A DNA stretch of 41,555 nt from Thaumarchaeota archaeon casp-thauma4 (GTDB lineage: Archaea; Thermoproteota; Nitrososphaeria; Nitrososphaerales; Nitrosopumilaceae): assembly GCA_001510295.1 (NCBI GenBank), contig LFEZ01000001.1, positions 1 through 41,555 on the forward strand, read 5' to 3'. The translations under genes and the position numbers were made by a program. The notes beneath the pieces are model-generated. The model searched no databases. It worked only from the letters and a program-made list of their open reading frames with translations, and was not told the origin of the DNA. Of the stretch, positions 33,657 to 40,263 are shown one piece after another (within the stretch, counting starts at the first letter, position 1; each line of letters starts with the position of its first letter).

Positions 33657-34252
33657 AATCTATCGATTGTTTGTGCATTTAACTCTGCTAGCTGTTTGTC
33701 AATAGCTAATTGGTCTTCATTTCCATATGTAATGAGAATTCTATCATCTTCTTGTATGACATACTCTCGTATGTCTTTAACCAGTTGTTGATTAATGTAA
33801 AACTTTAATGAGTAATCTTCATTTGTACAAAACTGTCGTCCGTCAGGGAAAACAAAACAATTTTCATTAGTTGCAAGTTTCATTGAATTGAACAAAAATT
33901 CAAGTTCAACTCCTGTTGAATGGCTATGTATTGTATCTCCATCCTGATTTTCAAAGTGAATCCATGGTGTCTTTACCTGATAGTTTGGTGTTGAAAAGTC
34001 AAATTTATCTCCAAAAATATTCACTAACAAGGATGCGTGAACATGGTCTGCTCCTAATTTTCCAGCATTTTGTGGTGCGCCTGGTGCATTATTTGTAGAT
34101 GTGACAAACTCGTAACAAGCAAATGCCACAATTACCCCAATCATGGATAAAATTCCTAACGCTTTGAGATTTCTCATTCGATATTGTGAAGATCTCTTAC
34201 TTGCAAATCCTTCACGTTCTTCTTCTCTCTTTTCACGTCTATTTTTGCCCAT
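33653..34252 (-). CDS. Membrane-anchored protein with His-rich outer domain, unknown
   Basis: A 199-residue protein. A strongly charged cytoplasmic N-terminus ([15 protein letters not shown]) is followed by one hydrophobic helix (residues about 31-50, [19 protein letters not shown]). An extracytoplasmic domain with [31 protein letters not shown] and [11 protein letters not shown] follows. The clustered His and two Cys could bind metal or form a disulfide. No family known to me. It is translationally coupled to ilvD by a 4-base overlap, an unexpected pairing. Confidence 0.8.
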   Translation of the reverse strand: MGKNRREKREEEREGFASKRSSQYRMRNLKALGILSMIGVIVAFACYEFVTSTNNAPGAPQNAGKLGADHVHASLLVNIFGDKFDFSTPNYQVKTPWIHFENQDGDTIHSHSTGVELEFLFNSMKLATNENCFVFPDGRQFCTNEDYSLKFYINQQLVKDIREYVIQEDDRILITYGNEDQLAIDKQLAELNAQTIDRL

Positions 34253-34322
34253 TGTTCATTCCAAATTTATCAACCAAATAAATCAATATCGTTTATACTA
34301 TCTACGAGTCTATTCATATGTA

Positions 34323-34724
34323 ATGACCATATTCACAGAGATAATTGAAGGAAAAAGGACAGGTTATATTATTTTTGAAGATAAACATCATGTTGCAATT
34401 TTAGATAAATATCCTATAGATACTGGTCATTCTTTAGTTATCACAAAAAAACCATATGAAAAAATTACAGATATGCCAAAAAATGAAGTGGCAGAATTAT
34501 TTTCTCTAGTTCCTGAAATTGCAACTGCAATTCTTAAAGCTACAGGAGCCGTTGCATTTAGTATTGCACAAAATAACGGCAAAGAGGCAAAACAAATAAT
34601 TCCTCATGTCCATCTACACATTATTCCGCGATATGCAGATAAGGCTACCATGTGGACGAAGAGAGAAATTCCTGATGATGATGAATTATCAAATTTACAA
34701 CAAAAAATTAAAGATTCTTTCTAA
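34323..34724 (+). CDS. HIT-family nucleotide hydrolase/transferase
   Basis: A 133-residue histidine-triad protein, the Hint-like or Fhit-like group acting on nucleoside-phosphoramidates or dinucleoside polyphosphates. The triad is HVHLHIIPR. N-terminal blocks DKYPIDTGHSLVITKK and the QNNGKEAKQIIPHVH segment are typical. I start at ATG 34323 since a GTTTATACT TATA box lies about 27 bases upstream and upstream codons do not look like the family. Its 3' end overlaps prf1 by 4 bases. Confidence 0.93.
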   Translation: MTIFTEIIEGKRTGYIIFEDKHHVAILDKYPIDTGHSLVITKKPYEKITDMPKNEVAELFSLVPEIATAILKATGAVAFSIAQNNGKEAKQIIPHVHLHIIPRYADKATMWTKREIPDDDELSNLQQKIKDSF

Positions 34725-35998
34725 CTACGATTTGGGTTATAGCGAAGTATAGCAGCTATCTTTCCTAGACTGCCCAACATTACTCCATGTTCTGTTTTTC
34801 CTGAAACAACCTCAACTTTAGTTCCAGTCTGAGATGCAATTAATGCAATATAGTCAATAAGATCTTGATCAATTATTTCAGAATCCATCGATTTACATTC
34901 TGAACATGCTATATTCTTCATTTCTGTTTTTCTTGCAATTCTTTTGCCTTGTTCGATAAATTCATCTTCTACATTTGAACATCTAATACATGTCTTTTGA
35001 ATTCGACTCATATTGATATCATCTGAGATCATCACCATGCCCGCAATGTTATCTTTTAACATCTCTATTACTTCTTTTAGACCATAACTTCCTAATCCTG
35101 AATTTGTATTAATTTCCTGAAATAATTTTTCAATCATTTTTTTCTCTTCGACCATTCTAAAATTTGATAAAATATCTGAACATTTTGAAAATGCTTCTCT
35201 AATTCCTTCTGCACCTGCGTATGATGCATCAATTGTGGCAATTATGTTATTTTGTAATCTATATTCCAGATATTCTTTATTAACAAATTCCTCTTTTGTT
35301 GGACCTGGACCTGAGACTATTAGCCCTTTTACTTTATAGATGTCGATAAAATACTCTCTAGTTATTGCAGCAACTCTGTTAAAGTAATATTGCAATTCCA
35401 TCTCTCTTAATTTTTGAAATCGTTTTGCTGATTGTCCTCCCTGTCTATGTTTTCCTGCAACTCCTGAACCTGTTTGTTTTAAAACTTCTAGTTTGTCTCC
35501 ATGTAATAATCCCCATCCTGCATCTTTTGCATCAATTGCCAATAGCCCAATAATGTTGTCATCTTGCAACATGTCTTTCAATATGTCTGTATGAAAATGA
35601 TCATCGCATCGGTATAATGATGTGGTCAAATCTTTAGGTGGGTCTATTTCATATATTTTTACAATTTCACTTCCTGGAGGTCCCCCTCCTTCTCTTGGAA
35701 GTGCACCACAAAATATCACTAATCCGTTTTCGGGGGTCTTTTTGTATAGTTTTAATCTTTGAATTACTTTGGATAGTGAATCTACAACATGTGTTCTTGT
35801 TAAATCCGATTTTATGTTATCTGCAGTTCCTTGTTCTTCTCTTAATTGTGTCATCACTTCATGAAGCTGTTGATCTTTTGGAATATACACTGTAATTAGT
35901 TCGGTTCCTCGACCTGAATGCTGAGTTAATTCTTCTAATGTTTTTCTAATCTTATACATTTTTACAGAATCCACTTTCTGAACTTCAAATTTTCCCAT
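34721..35998 (-). CDS. prf1: Peptide chain release factor aRF1
   Basis: Recognises all three stop codons and triggers peptide release, like eukaryotic eRF1. The 425-residue protein has the stop-codon-decoding NIKS motif (ADNIKSDLTRTH) in domain 1 and the GGQ motif in KHRQGGQSAKRF in domain 2. The C-terminal domain has Cys pairs (CIRCSNVEDE, CSECKSMDSE) forming the mini-zinc region seen in many archaeal RF1. TATA-like TTAATATT lies about 26 bases before the ATG. Confidence 0.98.
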   Translation of the reverse strand: MGKFEVQKVDSVKMYKIRKTLEELTQHSGRGTELITVYIPKDQQLHEVMTQLREEQGTADNIKSDLTRTHVVDSLSKVIQRLKLYKKTPENGLVIFCGALPREGGGPPGSEIVKIYEIDPPKDLTTSLYRCDDHFHTDILKDMLQDDNIIGLLAIDAKDAGWGLLHGDKLEVLKQTGSGVAGKHRQGGQSAKRFQKLREMELQYYFNRVAAITREYFIDIYKVKGLIVSGPGPTKEEFVNKEYLEYRLQNNIIATIDASYAGAEGIREAFSKCSDILSNFRMVEEKKMIEKLFQEINTNSGLGSYGLKEVIEMLKDNIAGMVMISDDINMSRIQKTCIRCSNVEDEFIEQGKRIARKTEMKNIACSECKSMDSEIIDQDLIDYIALIASQTGTKVEVVSGKTEHGVMLGSLGKIAAILRYNPNRS

Positions 35999-35999
35999 T

Positions 36000-36311
36000 T
36001 TCTAATTGTCACCAAGTTAGAATATTAAGATTAGCGACTGTTGTGCCCGTAATAAGAAAAGTTTCCTCATAATACTGGTCTAACTTTTTTTAGTTGATAT
36101 AATATCTATTGAATCTAAAATTAGAGGAGTGTTTCACAAAGTCGTGAAAGATTTAGAAAGTGGTAAAGCTGTTTCTTACTCTTGTAAATGTTGGAGTAAG
36201 TGAAACAAGCTTTGTTATGGTATGAAAACTATTGGCTATGACTAGATTCTATTAAGCAAGTGAAGTTTCCTTGACTTAGATAATTAAGGTGATTGTACAC
36301 ATTTCGTATTT
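36000..36311. other. Gene-poor 310-base region
   Basis: The longest stretch without a long gene. It holds a possible 24-residue ORF (36129-36203) and an inverted pair GTTTCAC (36131-36137) / GTGAAAC (36200-36206) that brackets that ORF. A small stem AACAA-GCT-TTGTT follows at 36204-36216. AAGTTTCCT is also repeated (near 36060 and 36265). I see no tRNA or clear C/D-box motifs. It could hold a small RNA, but this is not demonstrated. Confidence 0.5.
36129..36203 (+). CDS. Possible 24-residue microprotein with CxCW tail
   Basis: GTG-initiated frame MFHKVVKDLESGKAVS followed by YSCKCWSK. The basic/acidic mix and the Cys-Lys-Cys-Trp tail look like a real peptide. A TATA-like GATATAATAT is centred about 29 bases before the GTG. 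The frame extends upstream without an ATG. Low confidence: the whole ORF lies between the arms of an inverted repeat and may instead be part of a non-coding RNA. Confidence 0.35.
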   Translation: MFHKVVKDLESGKAVSYSCKCWSK

Positions 36312-36962
36312 TTATGAATTTCCAAGTTTTTTAAATACCTGTTCAAATTTTTCAAATGGCTGTGCCCCAATTATCCTGTATGCTTCATTATCATTAAATA
36401 TCAAAAATGAAGGGGTTGCATTGATGCCTATTTCTTTTCCAAATTGCTCATTATCTATCACTTTTTGTCTAAACTCTGAATTTTTTAGACATTGACTAAA
36501 CTCATCTAGATCCAATTTTATATCTCTAGCAAACCCGAGTAAAACATTTTCAGTGATCCACCCTGTATTTTCGCCGCCCCAATTATTATACAACGTATCA
36601 TGATATTCCCAAAACTTGTTTTGTTTTTGTGCACAATATGATGCTTCAGATGCCAAAATAGACTGTTTACCATTTAATGGAAAATCCTTATACACAAAGT
36701 TCACGTTTCCTGTTTTGATATATTTTTCCTTAATTTTTTCCATTGTTTCATCATGAAATTTATAACAAAATGTACACTGATAGTCGCCGAATTCAACTAC
36801 GGTGATCTTGGCATTTGGATCTCCCATCATGGTAGAACCTTGTATTAGATTTTCTTCATTCAACCCAGATGGATTATCTGATGTTTGCTCTAAATTACTG
36901 ATTAGTCCAACACCGATAAGTATTCCAATTATTACAGGTATTGATAAAAAATAGATCTTCAT
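36312..36962 (-). CDS. Extracytoplasmic DsbA-like thioredoxin-fold protein
   Basis: Disulfide oxidoreductase of the DsbA/thioredoxin-4 type, 216 residues. A hydrophobic N-terminal helix (FLSIPVIIGILIGVGLI) anchors or exports it. The active-site motif is CTFC in FGDYQCTFCYKFHDE. The conserved cis-Pro loop is in GINATPSFLIFND. Thaumarchaeotes carry several such proteins, thought to fold secreted or surface proteins; the specific partner is unknown. Divergent from cbtB. Confidence 0.93.
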   Translation of the reverse strand: MKIYFLSIPVIIGILIGVGLISNLEQTSDNPSGLNEENLIQGSTMMGDPNAKITVVEFGDYQCTFCYKFHDETMEKIKEKYIKTGNVNFVYKDFPLNGKQSILASEASYCAQKQNKFWEYHDTLYNNWGGENTGWITENVLLGFARDIKLDLDEFSQCLKNSEFRQKVIDNEQFGKEIGINATPSFLIFNDNEAYRIIGAQPFEKFEQVFKKLGNS

Positions 36963-37015
36963 ATTATGAGCCGTTTTTAATTACTTTTAAATAGATAAGT
37001 TCCTTCAAAAATTCA

Positions 37016-37228
37016 ATGTTACAGAAACAAACTACAATTACCACATTTAGTGTTTCTAAAGTTGCAATTGCTGTACTGGCACTTGTGTTTGGATTTGGGT
37101 TATTTGTAGTAGGTTTTGATCAAGGGCACATTTTCAGCGTAGTAATGGGTGAGCAAGCATTTGATGAAATGTTAATACATGAATTAACTCATGATATGAG
37201 ACATGCTGCTGGTTTTCCTTGTCATTAA
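37016..37228 (+). CDS. cbtB: CbtB-like membrane protein (cobalt uptake subunit)
   Basis: A 70-residue protein with one transmembrane helix (residues about 17-35) running into VVGFDQGHIFS. The C-terminal signature HDMRHAAGFPCH is the conserved His-rich end of CbtB, the small subunit of the CbtAB cobalt transporter linked to cobalamin synthesis. The usual CbtA partner is not adjacent. The 53-base gap to the divergent DsbA gene is too short for a cobalamin riboswitch. TATA-like TTTTAAATA is about 28 bases before the ATG. Confidence 0.85.
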   Translation: MLQKQTTITTFSVSKVAIAVLALVFGFGLFVVGFDQGHIFSVVMGEQAFDEMLIHELTHDMRHAAGFPCH

Positions 37229-37270
37229 TTGGTTAGAGCCTCATTCTAATTTCTAAGAATATATAATGTA

Positions 37271-37279
37271 TTTTAAATA
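37271..37279 (+). promoter_or_regulatory. TATA box of the winged-helix pair
   Basis: TTTTAAATA is centred about 26 bases before ATG 37301 and probably drives both regulator genes. Confidence 0.6.
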
Positions 37280-37300
37280 CACTTTATTCTAGTAAATTTC

Positions 37301-37636
37301 ATGCCAAAACGAATCACTTTACCCCAATTAAAAAAATATGATGTAACTCAGAAAGTTATTGAAATGTTGGCAGATGCAGAATCTCGTGCAATTATTTTCT
37401 CAATCATTCGAAAGGGAAAAACTGCTGCAGAATTATCTAAAAAACACAAAATCCCTTTAAGTTCAGTTTATAAAAAAATCTCTGATTTAGAAGAGCTTAC
37501 ATTAATTCATGTACACAGCTGGCAAATTTCTGAAAAAGGTCGAAGATTCAAGGTCTACAAGAGTAGAATAAAGGATGCTGAGATAAGTATAAAAAAACCA
37601 GAGGCATCACTAACCTTAATTCCAAATGATAATTAA
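37301..37636 (+). CDS. Winged-helix regulator, copy 1
   Basis: An 111-residue protein with a winged-helix DNA-binding domain. YDVTQKVIEMLADAESRAII is the first helix and KTAAELSKKHKIPLSSVYKK the HTH, with the recognition helix SSVYKKISDLEE. A wing and a short C-terminal beta tail (KVYKSRIKDAEISI) follow. No ligand domain is visible. The next gene encodes a close paralogue overlapping by 11 bases. Targets unknown. Confidence 0.85.
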   Translation: MPKRITLPQLKKYDVTQKVIEMLADAESRAIIFSIIRKGKTAAELSKKHKIPLSSVYKKISDLEELTLIHVHSWQISEKGRRFKVYKSRIKDAEISIKKPEASLTLIPNDN

Positions 37637-38003
37637 TCCCATAAAGAAAAGTATTGTTCGTCAAGCTCTTCCTAAACCAAATGTTTTACAATTGAGTGAA
37701 TATGACATAACTCAAAAAATTATGGATTCATTAACTAACGCATGTCATCGTTCTGTACTGTTTTCAATAACTAAAAGTTCAAAAGATGCACCAAAAATTG
37801 CTGAAGAGTTAAACATATCATTATCATCAGTTTACAAAACTTTGGTAAGACTTGAAGAATTAACACTAGTAGAAATTGAAAAATTTAATTTCGTAGAAGG
37901 TAAAAAAATTAAATTTTACAAGAGTCGAATCGGGAAAGCAGAAATTACATTTGACTCAAATGACGCAACCTTGCATCTTTATCCAAACAGTTTTAATAAA
38001 TAA
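37626..38003 (+). CDS. Winged-helix regulator, copy 2
   Basis: A 125-residue paralogue of the preceding protein. The shared pattern is YDITQKIMDSL, then SLSSVYKTLVRLEELTLVEI, then KFYKSRIGKAEITF. It has a longer basic N-terminus (NPIKKSIVRQALPKP). Its ATG lies inside the end of copy 1, so the two are co-translated and may form heterodimers. A tandem duplication is the simplest origin. Confidence 0.85.
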   Translation: MIINPIKKSIVRQALPKPNVLQLSEYDITQKIMDSLTNACHRSVLFSITKSSKDAPKIAEELNISLSSVYKTLVRLEELTLVEIEKFNFVEGKKIKFYKSRIGKAEITFDSNDATLHLYPNSFNK

Positions 38004-38016
38004 ATGATGTTTCTTC

Positions 38017-38451
38017 ATGGATATAATTAATCTATTAAAATTAGATTTTAATGATGAAGATTTCTCGCATATTCGCACAATAAGAAAATCTGTTTTTAAT
38101 ACTGAATTAGGAATTTCAGAAAATGAATTATTTGATAAGCATGATGAAACATGTGACCATTTTTTAATATTTGATGGAAAAAACATTGTTGGTTCTGTGA
38201 GAATTATTTCTATGGATCATATAGTGAAACTAGAGCGCATGGCTATTGTTAAAAATTTTCGAGTAAAAAATTATGGAAAAAACTGTATTTCACAGATCAA
38301 AGATTATTATTCCTCAAAAGGTTTTTCTCAAATAATATTGGATTCAATCTATTCCGTGAGAGGGTTTTACAAAAAATGTGGTTTCGTTGAAGAAGGTGAC
38401 ATATTCCAAAGAGTTGGAATTGAACATATTCGAATGTCATTAACGTTCTAG
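38017..38451 (+). CDS. GNAT-family N-acetyltransferase
   Basis: A 144-residue acetyl-CoA-dependent acetyltransferase. The pattern IVGSVRIISMDHIVKLERMA is the central strand, followed by the CoA-binding VKNFRVKNYGKNCI (weak R/Q-x2-G-x-G/A variant) and YSVRGFYKKCGFVEEGD at the C-terminus. The overall layout resembles ElaA-like GNAT proteins. The substrate is unknown. It starts 13 bases after the second winged-helix gene, so it may be in the same transcript. Confidence 0.88.
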   Translation: MDIINLLKLDFNDEDFSHIRTIRKSVFNTELGISENELFDKHDETCDHFLIFDGKNIVGSVRIISMDHIVKLERMAIVKNFRVKNYGKNCISQIKDYYSSKGFSQIILDSIYSVRGFYKKCGFVEEGDIFQRVGIEHIRMSLTF

Positions 38452-38503
38452 TCATTTTGAAAACACTCTATTGATTATTATCTTATAAAAAAATTCAAGA
38501 ATT

Positions 38504-38920
38504 ATGAGTGCAGAACTTTCTACAAGTAAACTTCACGACCTTGCACATATGGGCATGCGTGCAACTATTGGAGTCATTTTCATTGTTCATGGATTTGGAA
38601 AGTTTGGAAATCCTGGATTTGGTGGATGGATATCAAGCATGGGCATTCCTGCCGAAATGCAAATTCCTATAGCATTAGCCGAATTTGTAGCTGGAATTTT
38701 ACTATTATTTGGGGTTCTAACAAGAATCTCGGGTGCATTATTGTCGATAATAATGCTTGGAGCAATCTTTCTTGTTAAAGGTGCAACTAGTCTTACGGGC
38801 GACAAGGGCTATGAATTTGATTTAATTCTTCTTGCTGCAAGTTTAGTCATGATTGTTAGTGGTCCGGGCAGAATTTCTATCTCGCATCTAATCAAAAAGA
38901 TTCCTAGAGTATTACAATAA
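38504..38920 (+). CDS. DoxX-family membrane protein
   Basis: A 138-residue protein with four hydrophobic helices. It begins with the DoxX pattern MRATIGVIFIVHGFGKFGNPG, followed by PIALAEFVAGILLLFGVLTR and further helices to VMIVSGPGRISI. DoxX relatives are linked to quinol-oxidase subunits, thiosulfate oxidation or membrane redox stress, but the family function is broad. Faces purP with 2 bases between stops. Confidence 0.93.
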   Translation: MSAELSTSKLHDLAHMGMRATIGVIFIVHGFGKFGNPGFGGWISSMGIPAEMQIPIALAEFVAGILLLFGVLTRISGALLSIIMLGAIFLVKGATSLTGDKGYEFDLILLAASLVMIVSGPGRISISHLIKKIPRVLQ

Positions 38921-38922
38921 TT

Positions 38923-39948
38923 TTAGGTAACAATTTTTTCTATTTGATTTTTTTCTTCAGCAATCTTAATCTCTCGTGCAATTCTTTTTCCCATGCTCAT
39001 ATTCTCATTGAATAATAATGAATAATATGGCGAACCATCCATGTAGATGTTAGTTCCTGCAACAATTCTTGCTGAAAACTCAAATGATGTAAATTTAGCA
39101 TTTTCATCATATACTCCTTCTATACAAAATGGACCATTCATACCTGGTGGAACAATTCTTTTAGCGGCCTCGATAAAATTTTCACCCATCGTATATACCT
39201 CATCTAATAATGATTCCCTCAAAACTAGCGGACTATTTCCAATTACGTTAAATGATGGAACTTTTTTTGATTTTAATTGTTGCTCTGATGGAATTCTACC
39301 AAGACCTTCAATATCTGATTCGTGTCTTTGATCAACTCCAAAGAATTCTAATTCATTAGTTAACGGAGAATAGAAAAATTGTAAATAGGCTAAAACACCT
39401 ACTGCATATTCTTGAATGTACAGGGTTTCATTTTTTGAAATCACTCCTTCAGAAATTAATTGGTTTCTTTTTGTATTGTAATCTTCTTCATTTGCTGCCA
39501 TGAAATATCCTTTACCTCCTGCAGCCCCTTGCCTTTTTACAATTACCAATTTTTCAATATTTTTTGGGTCTGTTATTGGTTTTGGCATTGGAAGGGTTGC
39601 TTCTCTCATAAGTTTTTCTTTCATTGTTCTATCTGATTCCCATCTCAAAATCCATTTATTTCCAAAAATTGGCACGCTAATTGATTCAATCTCTTCGGAG
39701 CTCATTTGAGAAATTAATGTCCCATGCGGAATTAATATTGCATCTTGTTGTTTGAGTTTATTCTGTATTTTTGCATCTAATATTTCAGAAAATTTCTCAA
39801 CAATGATCAGTTCATCAATAAACTTGAATCGTCTGTATAATTTTTCACGTTTTTTCTCACAAACAAGTATTGTTTTGAATCCTTCATCTTTTGCACCTTT
39901 TAAAACTTGTAATGAACAATGAGACCCCAAAGTAGCAATGCTTGTCAA
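38923..39948 (-). CDS. purP: FAICAR synthetase PurP (formate-dependent)
   Basis: Archaeal purine step 9: AICAR + formate + ATP to FAICAR. The 341-residue ATP-grasp protein begins IATLGSHCSLQVLKGAKDEG, the PurP signature. It has IFGNKWILRWESDRTMKEKL, VKRQGAAGGKGYFM and NGPFCIEGVYDENAKF, and GTNIYMDGSPYYSL near the C-terminus. It replaces the transformylase half of PurH in many archaea. The start is TTG; no strong TATA box is seen, and it may be transcribed with the upstream 68-residue gene (34-base gap). Confidence 0.95.
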   Translation of the reverse strand: MTSIATLGSHCSLQVLKGAKDEGFKTILVCEKKREKLYRRFKFIDELIIVEKFSEILDAKIQNKLKQQDAILIPHGTLISQMSSEEIESISVPIFGNKWILRWESDRTMKEKLMREATLPMPKPITDPKNIEKLVIVKRQGAAGGKGYFMAANEEDYNTKRNQLISEGVISKNETLYIQEYAVGVLAYLQFFYSPLTNELEFFGVDQRHESDIEGLGRIPSEQQLKSKKVPSFNVIGNSPLVLRESLLDEVYTMGENFIEAAKRIVPPGMNGPFCIEGVYDENAKFTSFEFSARIVAGTNIYMDGSPYYSLLFNENMSMGKRIAREIKIAEEKNQIEKIVT

Positions 39949-39982
39949 GAGTGTTTTTTCTTATCACATTGGCTTTTTGAAT

Positions 39983-40189
39983 CTATTCCCTAGATAGTTT
40001 TGTTGACACATATTCAAAGATCTCATCAATTAGCTCTATTTTTGCTTCAGATTCAAGATCATCTGGAATAGTTTTTGCTAAAAAATCATACATAGATACC
40101 TGATCTTTCAATTCACCAATCTCTTTTCTAAGAGAATATGTGGCAATTGCACCTGATATGTAGGCAATAGCTTGTTCTCGTGTATTCAT
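39983..40189 (-). CDS. Small helical protein, unknown
   Basis: A 68-residue protein starting MNTREQAIAYISGAIATYSL, ending EIFEYVSTKLSRE. It is helical and acidic, with no cysteines or motif I recognise. A TTTTTATT TATA box is about 25 bases before the ATG. It sits upstream of purP on the same strand and divergent from aspS. Confidence 0.7.
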   Translation of the reverse strand: MNTREQAIAYISGAIATYSLRKEIGELKDQVSMYDFLAKTIPDDLESEAKIELIDEIFEYVSTKLSRE

Positions 40190-40263
40190 ACATTGTTAAT
40201 TATGCTCTAAAATAAAAATCGTAAACCAAAGTAAAATAAACCCAAAAAATTACTTTAAACTAA

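Noticed and set aside
36962-37016. Cobalamin riboswitch upstream of cbtB
   Set aside because: The intergenic distance to the divergent gene is only 53 bases, far too short for this RNA.
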